Shown here: piece by piece, positions 42,192-51,349 of the stretch
Numbering within the stretch: the first letter of the stretch is position 1
Layout: each line of letters opens with the position of its first letter
Assembly (NCBI GenBank): GCA_023428025.1
Contig: JAEYZN010000006.1
Coordinates: 62,001-126,000 of the forward strand
Origin: Bacillota bacterium
GTDB taxonomy: Bacteria; Bacillota; Clostridia; Christensenellales; SZUA-584
Direction of reading: 5' to 3'
DNA: 64,000 bases
Notes under the pieces: generated by a model
Databases searched by the model: none
What the model was told of the DNA's origin: nothing
The model's input: only the letters and a program-made list of their open reading frames with translations
Position numbers and translations under genes: made by a program

Positions 42192-42215
42192 GCCCATAAA
42201 CGCTGGTTTATGAGC
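42192..42215 (-). terminator. terminator of tRNA-Ser
   Basis: GCCCATAAAC (42192-42201) and GTTTATGAGC (42206-42215) form a stem that, read leftward, is followed by TTTTTTCTATCTTTTT. It lies directly after the tRNA 3' end. Confidence 0.75.
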
Positions 42216-42217
42216 TT

Positions 42218-42311
42218 TGGCGGAGAAGATGGGATTTGAACCCATGCATCGGTTACCCCGATCTACTCCCTTAGCAGGGGAGCCCCTTCAGCCGTACTTG
42301 GGTACTTCTCC
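42218..42311 (-). tRNA. tRNA-Ser (anticodon GCT)
   Basis: Read leftward the 94-nt gene has acceptor GGAGAAG/CTTCTCC, discriminator G and an encoded CCA (42218-42220). The anticodon GCT (complement of 42273-42275) lies in CTCCCCTGCTAAGGGAG, and the long variable arm typical of tRNA-Ser follows. The T-arm GGGTTCAAATCCC is perfect. It decodes AGC/AGT serine codons. Confidence 0.95.
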
Positions 42312-42431
42312 AAGCGCTTAAAAAGCTAGTTCATTATAAGAGAGAAAACCCGCCTTGTCAATACAAAACGAACGGTTTCATGTGATAAAAGGCAGCAAAA
42401 GGGCTTAACAGAAATAAAATATAAATGTGCG

Positions 42432-42460
42432 TTGACAAACAAAATCCAATTTGATAGTAT
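42432..42460 (+). promoter_or_regulatory. sigma-A promoter of the branched-chain amino-acid operon
   Basis: TTGACA (42432-42437), 17 bases, TAGTAT (42455-42460), located just upstream of the T-box leader. Confidence 0.75.
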
Positions 42461-42477
42461 AACCATAATTAAAAGCG

Positions 42478-42731
42478 CTGATGGAGACAGGTTTGGCGTT
42501 TGGTATTTGCAGAGAGCCGGTGTTTGGTGAAAATCGGTAATGCCGCGGCAGACAAATCCCTCCGGAGCTGCGTGTCGAACCGAGTAGACATTGCCGGGTG
42601 ATTCCGTTATGAATTTAGGGCTTGATGGAGCCTGAAGCGGCCTTTTTTAAGGCAAGATGAGTGGTACCGCGAAGTTGGAAAAAGCAACTGCGTCTCTTCG
42701 TACAACAAGGGGGAGAAGGCAGTTTTTTTAT
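42478..42731 (+). promoter_or_regulatory. T-box riboswitch leader with terminator
   Basis: The antiterminator T-box core GTGGTACCGCG (42661-42671) is followed by terminator arms AACTGC (42686-42691) and GCAGTT (42719-42724) and a run of seven T. Upstream, the stem I region with AGAGAGCCGGTG..GGTGAAAATCGG and CCGAGTAGACATTGCCGGG is typical of clostridial T-boxes. The specifier is uncertain: ATC (42556-42558, Ile) fits best by context, with CTC (42560-42562, Leu) as alternative. Uncharged tRNA would allow read-through into ilvN. Confidence 0.9.
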
Positions 42732-42756
42732 TATACAAAACCGAAAGGAGAGCCAT

Positions 42757-43257
42757 ATGCAGCGAGTCATCTCATTTATCGTGTCCAACCAGCCGGGCGT
42801 CCTGTGCCGTATTTCCGGGCTTATCAGCCGCCGCGGTTTCAACATCGAGAGCCTGACGGTCGGCGTTACGAGCGACCCTGAACTGTCGCGCATCACCATC
42901 GTCATGTATGCGGAAGACGCGATCATCGAGCAGGTCATCAAGCAGCTCGACAAGCAACTGGATGTGAAGGCCATCAAAGAGATACCGCAGGACAAGGGGA
43001 CGATGCGCGAGATCGCGCTGGTGAAAGTGAACGTATCCGGCATCGACAAGAAGGACTTTATGAAGGAAGTGAGCGCCAGAGCCGGCATTGTCCTGGACAT
43101 CGGAGACCTGACGGCGACGGTGCAGCTGACCGGAACGATCTCTTTCATCAACGAGAGCATCGAGGTGCTTCGGCCATATGGCATTGTGGAGCTGGCGAGG
43201 ACGGGCATGGTCGCGCTGGAAAGCGGCGACACCAGGCTGCTGGAAGAGCAGGCCTGA
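42757..43257 (+). CDS. ilvN: acetolactate synthase small (regulatory) subunit
   Basis: A 166-residue ACT-domain protein (N-terminal ACT QRVISFIVSNQPGVLCRISGLISRRGFNIESL), with the typical ALS small-subunit second half. It binds and activates IlvB and confers valine feedback. ATG 42757 follows AAAGGAG. First gene of the operon; the catalytic partner ilvB is last, about 5.6 kb downstream. The symbol ilvH is used for the same family. Confidence 0.93.
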   Translation: MQRVISFIVSNQPGVLCRISGLISRRGFNIESLTVGVTSDPELSRITIVMYAEDAIIEQVIKQLDKQLDVKAIKEIPQDKGTMREIALVKVNVSGIDKKDFMKEVSARAGIVLDIGDLTATVQLTGTISFINESIEVLRPYGIVELARTGMVALESGDTRLLEEQA

Positions 43258-43304
43258 CAAGAGAAGCTATTTAAATCACATCAAAATAAAAGGAGAAGAA
43301 GACA

Positions 43305-44306
43305 GTGGCGAAATTGTATTATCAGGCGGATTGCCAGATGGAATATCTGGCGGACAAGACGATCGCGATCATCGGCTATGGCAGCCAGGGGCATGCGCAT
43401 GCGCTGAACCTGAAGGACTCGGGACTCAACGTCGTGGTCGGTCTGTACGAAGGTTCCCGTTCCTGGGCCAAGGCGGAAGCCGCGGGGCTCAAGGTGGCGA
43501 CGGCAGCGGACGCTGCGAAGCAGGCGGACGTTATCATGATGCTGGTAAACGACGAGCTTCAGCCGAAGATATACGAGGAATCCGTGAAGCCCAGCCTGAC
43601 AGAGGGCAAGTACCTGGTGTTCGCCCACGGCTTCAATATCCATTACGGACAGATCAAGCCTCCGGCGAATGTGGGCGTGTTCATGGTGGCCCCCAAGGGC
43701 CCCGGCCACACTGTTCGCATCGAATACGTGGACGGCAAAGGCGTGCCGTGTCTCATCGCGGTCCATCAGGACCCCACGGGCGACACGCTCCAGGTTGGCC
43801 TTGCTTACGCGGCGGGCATCGGAGGCTCCCGCTCCGGCGTGCTGGCCACCACGTTCCGCGAGGAGACGGAGACAGACCTCTTCGGCGAGCAGGCCGTGCT
43901 GTGCGGCGGCGTGTCCGAGCTGATGAAGGCGGGCTTCGATACGCTGGTGGAAGCCGGGTACGAGCCGGAGAGCGCTTATTTCGAGTGCATCCATGAGATG
44001 AAGCTCATCGTGGATATGATCAACAAGGGTGGCCTGTCATATATGCGCTATTCCATCAGCGATACGGCGGAGTTCGGCGATTACTCCATCGGACGCCGCA
44101 TCATCACCGACGAGACGCGCAACGAGATGAAGAAGGTCTTGAAGGAGATCCAGGAGGGCGTGTTCGCCAGCCGCTGGATCATGGAAAACAAAGCGGGCCG
44201 GGCCGCTTTCTATTCCCGCCGCCGCGTCGAGCGCGACCTCCCCGTCGAAAAGGTGGGCAAGGAACTGCGCAAGATGATGCCGTGGCAGACAGAACCCGAG
44301 TTTTAG
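43305..44306 (+). CDS. ilvC: ketol-acid reductoisomerase
   Basis: A 333-residue class I enzyme converting acetolactate or acetohydroxybutyrate to the dihydroxy acid with NAD(P)H and Mg2+. The Rossmann motif IGYGSQGHAHALNLKDSG is followed by VGLYEGSRSW, the loop that sets cofactor preference. Metal-binding acids lie in EETETDLFGEQ and in the helical C-terminal knot domain (SDTAEFGDY). The start is GTG 43305 with AAGGAG upstream. Confidence 0.95.
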   Translation: MAKLYYQADCQMEYLADKTIAIIGYGSQGHAHALNLKDSGLNVVVGLYEGSRSWAKAEAAGLKVATAADAAKQADVIMMLVNDELQPKIYEESVKPSLTEGKYLVFAHGFNIHYGQIKPPANVGVFMVAPKGPGHTVRIEYVDGKGVPCLIAVHQDPTGDTLQVGLAYAAGIGGSRSGVLATTFREETETDLFGEQAVLCGGVSELMKAGFDTLVEAGYEPESAYFECIHEMKLIVDMINKGGLSYMRYSISDTAEFGDYSIGRRIITDETRNEMKKVLKEIQEGVFASRWIMENKAGRAAFYSRRRVERDLPVEKVGKELRKMMPWQTEPEF

Positions 44307-44372
44307 AGAACCTCATGGGGCCGCCGGCGGCGTGGTTTGCCGGCGGACCGACAACCCCGAAAGGAGTTGCTT

Positions 44373-45929
44373 ATGCCGGTAAAGGTAGAAATATTCGACT
44401 CCACGCTGCGGGACGGCGCGCAGGCGCGCGGCATCAACTACTCGCTGTCCGACAAGCTGCATATGCTGGCGCTGCTGGACGGCCTCGGCGTGGACTATAT
44501 AGAGGCGGGCAACCCGGCCTCCAACCCCAAGGAGCGGCAGTTCTTTGAGGAAGCGAACAAGCTGACGCTGAAGCGCTCCAAACTGGTGGCGTTCGGCAGC
44601 ACCCGCCGCAAAAACACGGCGGTGGAAGAGGACGCGGGCGTCAAGGCGCTGATGGACGCGGGCACGGATGTGGTCGCGGTGTTCGGCAAGTCGTGGGACC
44701 TGCACGCGCTCGAGGTCATCGGCACCACGCTTGAGGAAAACCTCAGCATGATCTGCGACACGCTGCGCTATCTCAAGCAAAGCGGGCGCGAGGTGATGTT
44801 CGACGCCGAGCACTTCTTCGACGGCTACAAGGCCAACCCGGATTACGCGCTGGAAGTATTGAAAGCGGCGGCCCGTGCGGGCGCGGACACCCTCGTGCTG
44901 TGCGACACCAACGGCGGCACCATGCCGCACGAGCTGGAAACGGCGGTGAAGGCGTCCCTTAATGCGGTGGACACCAAGCTGGGCATTCACGCGCACAACG
45001 ACACGGAGCTGGCGGTGGCGGGCTCGATCATGGCGGTGAAGTATGGCGTGCGCCATGTGCAGGGGACGCTGCTGGGCTATGGCGAACGCAGCGGCAACGC
45101 GCGGCTGTCGTCCATCATCCCGAACCTGCAGCTCAAGATGGGTTACGACTGCATCGGCGGCAATATATCGCAGCTGTACGCGGTGGCGCGGGAGGCGGCG
45201 GAGATCACCAACCTGCCGTTCGACGAGACGCTGCCGTATGTGGGGCGCAACGCGTTCGCGCACAAGGGCGGCATGCATATCGACGGACTGCGCAAGGCCA
45301 AGGGCAGCTTCGAGCACATCGAACCGTCGCTGGTCGGCAACAGCCGTGAGTTCCTGCTGTCCGAGGTGGCCGGGAAATCCGCCATGGCCGAAAAGCTGAA
45401 GGGCGAATTCCCGGAAGTCGCGGCGGACAAGGAAAAGGTGGGCCGCCTGATGGAGAAGCTGAAGACGCTGGAAAGCGAGGGCTACAGCTTCGAGGGCGCG
45501 GAGAGCAGCTTCCGCCTGTTCGTGATGAAGGAGCTGGGGCTGCGTGAACCCAAGTTTTCGCTGGTGCATTTCAAGGTGAACGACGAGCCGTCGTATGCGG
45601 ACACGTTCGGCGTGCACGCGGTGGTCAAGGTGAACGTGGACGGCGAAACGCGCATGGCGGCGGCGGAGGGCAACGGCCCCGTCAACGCGCTCGACAAGGC
45701 CTTGCGCGAGGCGCTGGGGGCGTTCTTCCCGTCTTTGATGACGGTGTCCCTGACGGACTACCGCGTGCGCGTACTGAACAGCAACGCGGCGACGGCGGCC
45801 CGCGTGCGCGTCGTCATCGAGTCCAGCGACGGCAAGGACTATTGGCGCACCATGGGCGTCTCGTCGGACGTTATCGAGGCGAGCCTGTTCGCGCTGATCG
45901 ATTCCATCGACCACGTCCTGCTGAGCTGA
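44373..45929 (+). CDS. cimA: (R)-citramalate synthase
   Basis: A 518-residue member of the DRE-TIM metallolyase family with EIFDSTLRDGAQARGINYSL at the start, the HAHND metal motif in GIHAHNDTELAVAGS and a C-terminal LeuA-type allosteric dimer domain (about 400-518). The length and the GINYSL / EAGNPASNPKE features fit the citramalate synthase branch rather than LeuA or homocitrate synthase. It joins pyruvate and acetyl-CoA to citramalate, giving 2-oxobutyrate without threonine. ATG 44373 follows AAAGGAG. Confidence 0.88.
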   Translation: MPVKVEIFDSTLRDGAQARGINYSLSDKLHMLALLDGLGVDYIEAGNPASNPKERQFFEEANKLTLKRSKLVAFGSTRRKNTAVEEDAGVKALMDAGTDVVAVFGKSWDLHALEVIGTTLEENLSMICDTLRYLKQSGREVMFDAEHFFDGYKANPDYALEVLKAAARAGADTLVLCDTNGGTMPHELETAVKASLNAVDTKLGIHAHNDTELAVAGSIMAVKYGVRHVQGTLLGYGERSGNARLSSIIPNLQLKMGYDCIGGNISQLYAVAREAAEITNLPFDETLPYVGRNAFAHKGGMHIDGLRKAKGSFEHIEPSLVGNSREFLLSEVAGKSAMAEKLKGEFPEVAADKEKVGRLMEKLKTLESEGYSFEGAESSFRLFVMKELGLREPKFSLVHFKVNDEPSYADTFGVHAVVKVNVDGETRMAAAEGNGPVNALDKALREALGAFFPSLMTVSLTDYRVRVLNSNAATAARVRVVIESSDGKDYWRTMGVSSDVIEASLFALIDSIDHVLLS

Positions 45930-45946
45930 TTATAAAAGAAGCAACC

Positions 45947-46133
45947 TTGGGGCGTTGCCCCCAAACTCCTGCCGCTTTTCTTTAAGAAAAGCGGGAAAAG
46001 AGTAAATTGAAGATGCTATATTCATGTATCTCCAATGGGATGAATATAGTCGATTACTGGAAATGCGCAGCATTTCCAGTGGGATTCTTAAGGGGTGGGC
46101 CCCTTAAGCGGAGGTTTGGAGGCGGAGCCTCCA
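45947..46133. repeat. array of six consecutive hairpins between cimA and leuB
   Basis: Stems are: TTGGGGC/GCCCC(C)AA (45947-45964); CCGCTTTTCTT/AAGAAAAGCGG (45972-45994); CTATATTCAT/ATGAATATAG (46016-46049); ACTGGAAATGC/GCATTTCCAGT (46056-46080); CTTAAGGGG/CCCCTTAAG (46087-46108); TGGAGGC/GCCTCCA (46117-46133). All but the first are perfect. No coding frame crosses them. Only the second is near a short A/T run, so the array is unlikely to be a simple terminator. It looks like a dispersed repeat element. Confidence 0.75.
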
Positions 46134-46164
46134 GGGTCTCCTGAATAAAAGCAAGGAGCACCAA

Positions 46165-47232
46165 ATGAGTAGCTACAACATAGCCGTGATACCGGGCGAC
46201 GGCATCGGCCCGGAAGTGATAAACGAGACGATACGCGTGCTGGACTGCGCGGCGAAGAAGTACGGCTTCGAGCTGAACTATACGCATTACCTCGCGGGCG
46301 GCTGCGCCATCGACGAGAAGGGCAAACCGCTGCCGGAAGAGACGCTGAAGGGCGCTCTTGGGAGCGACGCGGTGCTGCTGGGCGCGGTGGGCGGCGAGAA
46401 ATGGGATACGCTGCCGTCCGACATGCGGCCTGAGAACGCGCTGCTGGGGCTGCGCGGCGGGCTGGGCCTGTTTGCGAACCTGCGGCCGGCCGTGCTGTTC
46501 AGCCAGCTGGCATCGGCCTGCCCATTAAAGCCGGAACTAACGGAAGGCGGGCTCGACATTATCGTCATCCGCGAGCTGACGGGCGGTATCTACTTCGGCA
46601 AAAAGGAACGCGGCGACGATTGGGCGTACGACACCATGAGCTATACCGAACCCGAGATACGCCGCATCGCGCACGTCGCCATGAAGACGGCGATGGGACG
46701 GAACAAGAAGGTGATGAGCGTCGACAAGGCGAACATCCTCGAATCCTCCCGGCTGTGGCGCAAAGTGGTCACCGAGGTCGCGGCGGAATATCCGGAAATC
46801 GCGCTGTCCCACATGTACGTGGATAACGCGGCCATGCAGCTGGTCAGGCGCCCCAAGCAGTTCGACGTCATCGTGACGGAGAACATGTTCGGCGACATCC
46901 TCTCCGACGAGGCGGCGATGATCACCGGCTCCATCGGCATGCTGCCCTCCGCCAGCCTGGGCGAAGGCACGCGCGGCATGTACGAGCCGGTGCACGGCTC
47001 AGCGCCGGATATCGCGGGGCAGGGCATCGCGAACCCGCTGGCCACGATACTGTCCGCCGCGATGCTGCTGCGCTATTCGCTGGGGCAGGAGGAAGCCGCG
47101 AAGGCCATCGAGGCCGCCGTGGACGCCGCGCTTTCCGGCGGCGCAAGAACAGGGGATATCGCGCTCAAGGGTGAAGCCACGCTGTCCACCACCGAGATGA
47201 CGGACAGGGTGCTCGCCGGACTGGAGGCTTAA
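46165..47232 (+). CDS. leuB: 3-isopropylmalate dehydrogenase
   Basis: A 355-residue NAD-dependent beta-hydroxyacid dehydrogenase that oxidises and decarboxylates 3-isopropylmalate, and 3-methylmalate in the citramalate route. Motifs: AVIPGDGIGPEV, RELTGGIYFG, and ENMFGDILSDEAAMITGSIGMLPSA. GCAAGGAGC precedes the ATG. Genes for isopropylmalate isomerase (leuCD) and leuA are not in the window. The hairpin array lies just upstream. Confidence 0.94.
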   Translation: MSSYNIAVIPGDGIGPEVINETIRVLDCAAKKYGFELNYTHYLAGGCAIDEKGKPLPEETLKGALGSDAVLLGAVGGEKWDTLPSDMRPENALLGLRGGLGLFANLRPAVLFSQLASACPLKPELTEGGLDIIVIRELTGGIYFGKKERGDDWAYDTMSYTEPEIRRIAHVAMKTAMGRNKKVMSVDKANILESSRLWRKVVTEVAAEYPEIALSHMYVDNAAMQLVRRPKQFDVIVTENMFGDILSDEAAMITGSIGMLPSASLGEGTRGMYEPVHGSAPDIAGQGIANPLATILSAAMLLRYSLGQEEAAKAIEAAVDAALSGGARTGDIALKGEATLSTTEMTDRVLAGLEA

Positions 47233-47235
47233 AAT

Positions 47236-48897
47236 ATGATCAGCGACAGTGTGAAAAAAGGCGCGGACAGGATGCCGCACCGGTCATTGTTTAAAGCGAT
47301 GGGTTACACGGACAGCGAGCTTTCACGCCCGCTGGTGGCCGTGGTGCACGCCGCGAGCGAGATCGTGCCCGGCCACGCGCATCTGGATAAGATCGCCAAA
47401 GCGGTGGCGGACGGCATCCGCAGTGCGGGCGGCACGCCCGTCATGATCCCGTCCATCGGCGTGTGCGACGGCATCGCGATGGGGCACACCGGCATGAAGT
47501 ACTCGCTCGCCTCGCGCGAGCTGATCGCGGACTCCATCGAATCCATGGTATCCGCGCACGGTTTCGACGCGGTGGCGTTCGTGCCCAACTGCGACAAGAT
47601 CGTGCCCGGCATGCTGATGGCGGCGGCCCGGCTCAACCGCCCGTCCATATTCTGCAGCGGCGGCCCCATGCTGCCCGGCAAGGACTTAAACGGCTGCGAC
47701 GCCAGCCTGACCACGGCGTTCGAGGCGGTGGGGGCCTACACGGCGGGCAAGATGACGGAGGAAGATCTGAATCAACTGGAGAATTCCGTCTGCCCCGGCT
47801 GCGGCTCCTGCTCCGGCATGTTCACGGCCAACAGCATGAACTGCCTGACGGAAGCCATCGGCATGGCGCGCAGCGGCAACGGCACCATCGCCGCTGTGCA
47901 CGGCGCGCGCATCCGCTTTGCCAAGGAAAGCGGCGAGCAGCTGATGAAGCTGCTGGAGATGGATATAAAGCCGCTGGATATCATGACGGCCAGGGCGTTT
48001 GAGAACGGGCTGGCGCTGGACATGGCGCTCGGCTGCTCCACCAACTCGGTGCTGCACCTGCCTGCCATCGCGCACGAGTGCGGCGTGGACCTCAGCCTGG
48101 ACCTCGTGGACGCCATCAGCCGCCGGACGCCCAACCTGTGCCGCCTGGCGCCCGCCAGTGCGACGCATCTGGTGGACCTGGAGGGCGCGGGCGGCGTGTA
48201 CGCCGTGCTGAGCGAACTGCTGGAAAACGGCTTGATCGACGGCAGCACCATGAGCGTCAACGGAACGACAATGGGTGAAGCCGTGAAGGGCCGGCGCATA
48301 CTGGACACCAGGGTGGTGCGCCCGGTTGCCGAACCGTATTCCAAAGAAGGCGGCATCGCGGTGCTGCGCGGCAACATCGCCCCGGACGGCGCTGTGGTCA
48401 AACAGTCCGCCGTGGCCCCGGAGATGATGAAACATCAGGGCCCGGCGCGCGTGTTCGACGGCGAGGAAGCGGCGATAAAGGCGATATACGCGGGACAGAT
48501 CAGCGACGGCGACGTCGTGGTCATCCGTTACGAAGGGCCGGCGGGCGGGCCGGGCATGCGCGAGATGCTGGGGCCCACGTCGGCACTGGCCGGTATGGGC
48601 AAGGACAAGACGGTGGCGCTCATCACCGACGGGCGTTTCTCGGGCGCGACACGCGGCGCGGCCATCGGCCATGTGTCGCCGGAGGCGCAGTCCGGCGGCG
48701 TTATCGCGGTGGTCGAGGAAGGCGACATCATCGACATCGACATACCGGCACGCCGTTTGCAGCTGCTGGTGGACGACGATACGATAAAGACAAGATTGTC
48801 CGCTCTGCCCAAACGGGAACTCAACGCGAGGTCCGGCTGGCTGGGCCGGTACGCGCGGCTGGTATCCTCGGCGGACAAGGGAGCCGTGCTCCAGTAA
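47236..48897 (+). CDS. ilvD: dihydroxy-acid dehydratase
   Basis: A 553-residue iron-sulfur enzyme converting dihydroxy acids to 2-oxoacids for Val, Leu and Ile. Cluster cysteines lie in FVPNCDKIVPGM and SVCPGCGSCSGMFTANSM; the C-terminal part has ALITDGRFSGATRGAAIGH. Starts 3 bases after leuB with GGAGG inside the leuB end. The cluster is expected to be oxygen-sensitive, in keeping with an anaerobe. Confidence 0.95.
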   Translation: MISDSVKKGADRMPHRSLFKAMGYTDSELSRPLVAVVHAASEIVPGHAHLDKIAKAVADGIRSAGGTPVMIPSIGVCDGIAMGHTGMKYSLASRELIADSIESMVSAHGFDAVAFVPNCDKIVPGMLMAAARLNRPSIFCSGGPMLPGKDLNGCDASLTTAFEAVGAYTAGKMTEEDLNQLENSVCPGCGSCSGMFTANSMNCLTEAIGMARSGNGTIAAVHGARIRFAKESGEQLMKLLEMDIKPLDIMTARAFENGLALDMALGCSTNSVLHLPAIAHECGVDLSLDLVDAISRRTPNLCRLAPASATHLVDLEGAGGVYAVLSELLENGLIDGSTMSVNGTTMGEAVKGRRILDTRVVRPVAEPYSKEGGIAVLRGNIAPDGAVVKQSAVAPEMMKHQGPARVFDGEEAAIKAIYAGQISDGDVVVIRYEGPAGGPGMREMLGPTSALAGMGKDKTVALITDGRFSGATRGAAIGHVSPEAQSGGVIAVVEEGDIIDIDIPARRLQLLVDDDTIKTRLSALPKRELNARSGWLGRYARLVSSADKGAVLQ

Positions 48898-48910
48898 AGG
48901 GGGAAGCATT

Positions 48911-50566
48911 ATGAAGATGACAGGCGTTCAGATCATACTGGAGTGCTTGAAGCGCGAGAACGTGACCACGGTGTTCGGCTATCCGGGCGGCAAGGTCATC
49001 AAGCTGTATGACGCGCTGTACGACGAGAACATGCTCGTGCACGTGGAGACGGCGCACGAGCAGGGCGCGTCCCACGCGGCGGACGGCTACGCGCGCGCCA
49101 CGGGCAACGTGGGCGTGTGCATCGCCACGTCCGGCCCCGGTTCCACCAACCTTGTCACCGGCCTCGCGACGGCGTACATGGACTCGATACCCATCGTGGC
49201 GATCACCGGCAACGTGCCGGCGAGTCTGCTGGGGCGGGACAGCTTTCAGGAAGTGGATATCATGGGCGTCACGATGCCGGTCACCAAGCACAACTACCAG
49301 ATCAAGAGCGTGGATAAGATATCCGACGTGTTCCGCGAGGCGTTCGCGTTCGCCAAAAGCGGCCGCCCCGGCCCGGTGCTGATCGACATCACCAGCGACA
49401 CGTTCACGGAGCTGTGCGAATACACGCCGCCCCAAGGCCCGCTGAACATGGCGTGCAAGCTGTCCGACATCCCGATCGATGAGGTGAGGGAACTGGTGAG
49501 CAATGCGGAACGGCCCGTCATCATGGCGGGCGGCGGCGTGGTGCTGTCGGGCGCGTCGGACGAGCTTTTCGAGCTGGCGGAGCGTATCGACGCGCCGGTC
49601 GCGTGCTCGCTGATGGCGGTGGGGTCGTTCCCGTCCGACCACCGTTTGAGCATGGGCATGGTGGGTATGCACGGCACCAAGGCGAGCAACATGGCGTTCC
49701 AGTCGTGCGACCTGCTGATCGTGCTGGGCGCGCGTTTCAGCGACCGTGTGACGGGCGATCCCAACACGTTTGCCTCCCACGCGAAGATCATCCAGATCGA
49801 TATCGACGCGTCCGAGGTCAACAAGAACATCACGGCGCATGTGCACATGATACAGGACATCAAGTGCGCGCTGGAGAAGATCATACAGGCTGTGCCGAAG
49901 AAATCCCACGGGGAGTGGGTGAAAAGCATCGCCGGATGGAAGGCCGAGAACGAAGCGCATATCCCCAAGGACCATCTGCCGCGCAACATCATGCGGACGA
50001 TCAACGAGATCATGGGGGAGGACGCCATCATCGTGACGGACGTGGGGCAGCACCAGATGTGGACGGCGCAGTACTATCCGTTCAAGAAGCACAACACGTT
50101 CATCACCTCCGGCGGCCTCGGCACCATGGGCTACGGCTTGGGCGCGTCCATCGGCGCGCAGTGCGCCTGCCCCGAAAAGCGCGTGCTGCACATCACGGGC
50201 GACGGCAGCTTCCGCATGAACCTCAATGAAATGGCCACCACGGTGCGGTATGGCCTGCCGGTGGTGACGATACTGTTAGATAACCAAACGCTCGGCATGG
50301 TGCGCCAGTGGCAGACGCTGTTCTACAAGGGCCGTCATTCCGAGACGACGCTGCCGCCGCTGGATTTCGGCGCCATCGCCAAGGGCTTCGGGTATGCGCT
50401 GGCCCGCAAGGTGAGCGATGTGGACGCGTTCCGTGACGCGCTGAAGGAGGCGCTGGATACCCGCAAGCCGTGCCTTATCCATGTCGAGATCGACCAGGAC
50501 ACAATGGTGCTGCCCATGGTGGCGCCCGGCGCGTCCATCGACGATATTGTCATGAGCATATCGTAA
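48911..50566 (+). CDS. ilvB: acetolactate synthase large (catalytic) subunit
   Basis: A 551-residue ThDP/FAD enzyme condensing two pyruvates, or pyruvate with 2-oxobutyrate. The ThDP-activating Glu is in VETAHEQGASHAADGYAR. The ThDP/Mg motif is ITGDGSFRMNLNEMATTVRYGLPVVTILLDN. The tail VEIDQDTMVLPMVAPGASIDD is biosynthetic-ALS-like. AAAGGGGGA precedes the ATG. Last gene of the operon. Confidence 0.95.
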   Translation: MKMTGVQIILECLKRENVTTVFGYPGGKVIKLYDALYDENMLVHVETAHEQGASHAADGYARATGNVGVCIATSGPGSTNLVTGLATAYMDSIPIVAITGNVPASLLGRDSFQEVDIMGVTMPVTKHNYQIKSVDKISDVFREAFAFAKSGRPGPVLIDITSDTFTELCEYTPPQGPLNMACKLSDIPIDEVRELVSNAERPVIMAGGGVVLSGASDELFELAERIDAPVACSLMAVGSFPSDHRLSMGMVGMHGTKASNMAFQSCDLLIVLGARFSDRVTGDPNTFASHAKIIQIDIDASEVNKNITAHVHMIQDIKCALEKIIQAVPKKSHGEWVKSIAGWKAENEAHIPKDHLPRNIMRTINEIMGEDAIIVTDVGQHQMWTAQYYPFKKHNTFITSGGLGTMGYGLGASIGAQCACPEKRVLHITGDGSFRMNLNEMATTVRYGLPVVTILLDNQTLGMVRQWQTLFYKGRHSETTLPPLDFGAIAKGFGYALARKVSDVDAFRDALKEALDTRKPCLIHVEIDQDTMVLPMVAPGASIDDIVMSIS

Positions 50567-50620
50567 CCACGCAAGCCATCATTGAACAGACGGGGATAAC
50601 AGCAATACGATAATAACACT

Positions 50621-50647
50621 GGGGACCCTTCATTGGGCCCCTTTTGA
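50621..50647 (+). terminator. terminator of the branched-chain operon
   Basis: GGGG-A-CCC (50621-50628) pairs with GGGCCCC (50635-50641), followed by TTTTGATTT. Confidence 0.75.
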
Positions 50648-50722
50648 TTTCCATGGGAACAATTCGCTTTTTGTGATAGATGGTGTTAAACTAAATGCAT
50701 ATCATCATAAGCGAGGGACATC

Positions 50723-51301
50723 ATGGCAACGATCTATCTGCTCCGTCACAGCGAAACCGAGTACTCAAGGCTGCACAATGTGTGCGGTGTGTCAGACCCG
50801 CCGTTGTCTGAACAGGGCATCGCGCGCGCGAAGAGCCGGGCGCATGTGCTGGACGGCCTGCGCTTCGGTACGGTCTGCTCCAGCCCGTCCATACGCTGCA
50901 TCCAGACGCTGGAGCTGATGCTGCCCGGCGTTGCCGGCAAGGTCGACGGGCGGCTGCGGGAGATCCATTTCGGCGAGCTGGAGGGCAAGCCCATCCCGGA
51001 GGTCTTTCATGAAAGCAAAGACGTGCCGGGCACGTATGCGGACGACTGGAAGACATACAATTTCACCGGCGGGGACAGTGTCATGGATTATTTCAGGCGG
51101 GCGGGGGAAACGGCGCGTGAATACGCCGACGGGCCCGAAAATGAATCCGCTCTGCTCGTATCGCACAACGGGTTTATCGCCTGTGTGCTGGCCAACCTGG
51201 TTTTTGAGGACATCGACAAACTGTTCTCCGTGCCCATCCCGACCTGCGCCCTGATCCGGATCACGCGCGAGGGCGGGCGTTTCGGCTATCAGGTGTTTTA
51301 A
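50723..51301 (+). CDS. histidine phosphatase superfamily protein
   Basis: A 192-residue phosphoglycerate mutase-like phosphatase. The phospho-acceptor motif is LRHSETEYS (RHSE instead of the common RHGE), with phosphate-binding arginine in SSPSIRCIQT and the second His in LLVSHNGFIA. It could be a cobalamin- or sugar-phosphate phosphatase; the substrate is not readable. GAGGGAC precedes the ATG. Monocistronic, followed by a strong terminator. Confidence 0.85.
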   Translation: MATIYLLRHSETEYSRLHNVCGVSDPPLSEQGIARAKSRAHVLDGLRFGTVCSSPSIRCIQTLELMLPGVAGKVDGRLREIHFGELEGKPIPEVFHESKDVPGTYADDWKTYNFTGGDSVMDYFRRAGETAREYADGPENESALLVSHNGFIACVLANLVFEDIDKLFSVPIPTCALIRITREGGRFGYQVF

Positions 51302-51310
51302 TGGGACAAA

Positions 51311-51338
51311 AAAAGAGCTGCCAGGCGGCAGCTCTTTT
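51311..51338. terminator. bidirectional rho-independent terminator
   Basis: AAAAGAGCTGCC (51311-51322) and GGCAGCTCTTTT (51327-51338) pair perfectly, serving the rightward phosphatase and the leftward oxidoreductase operon. Confidence 0.9.
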
Positions 51339-51349
51339 GTGTTGCTTTT

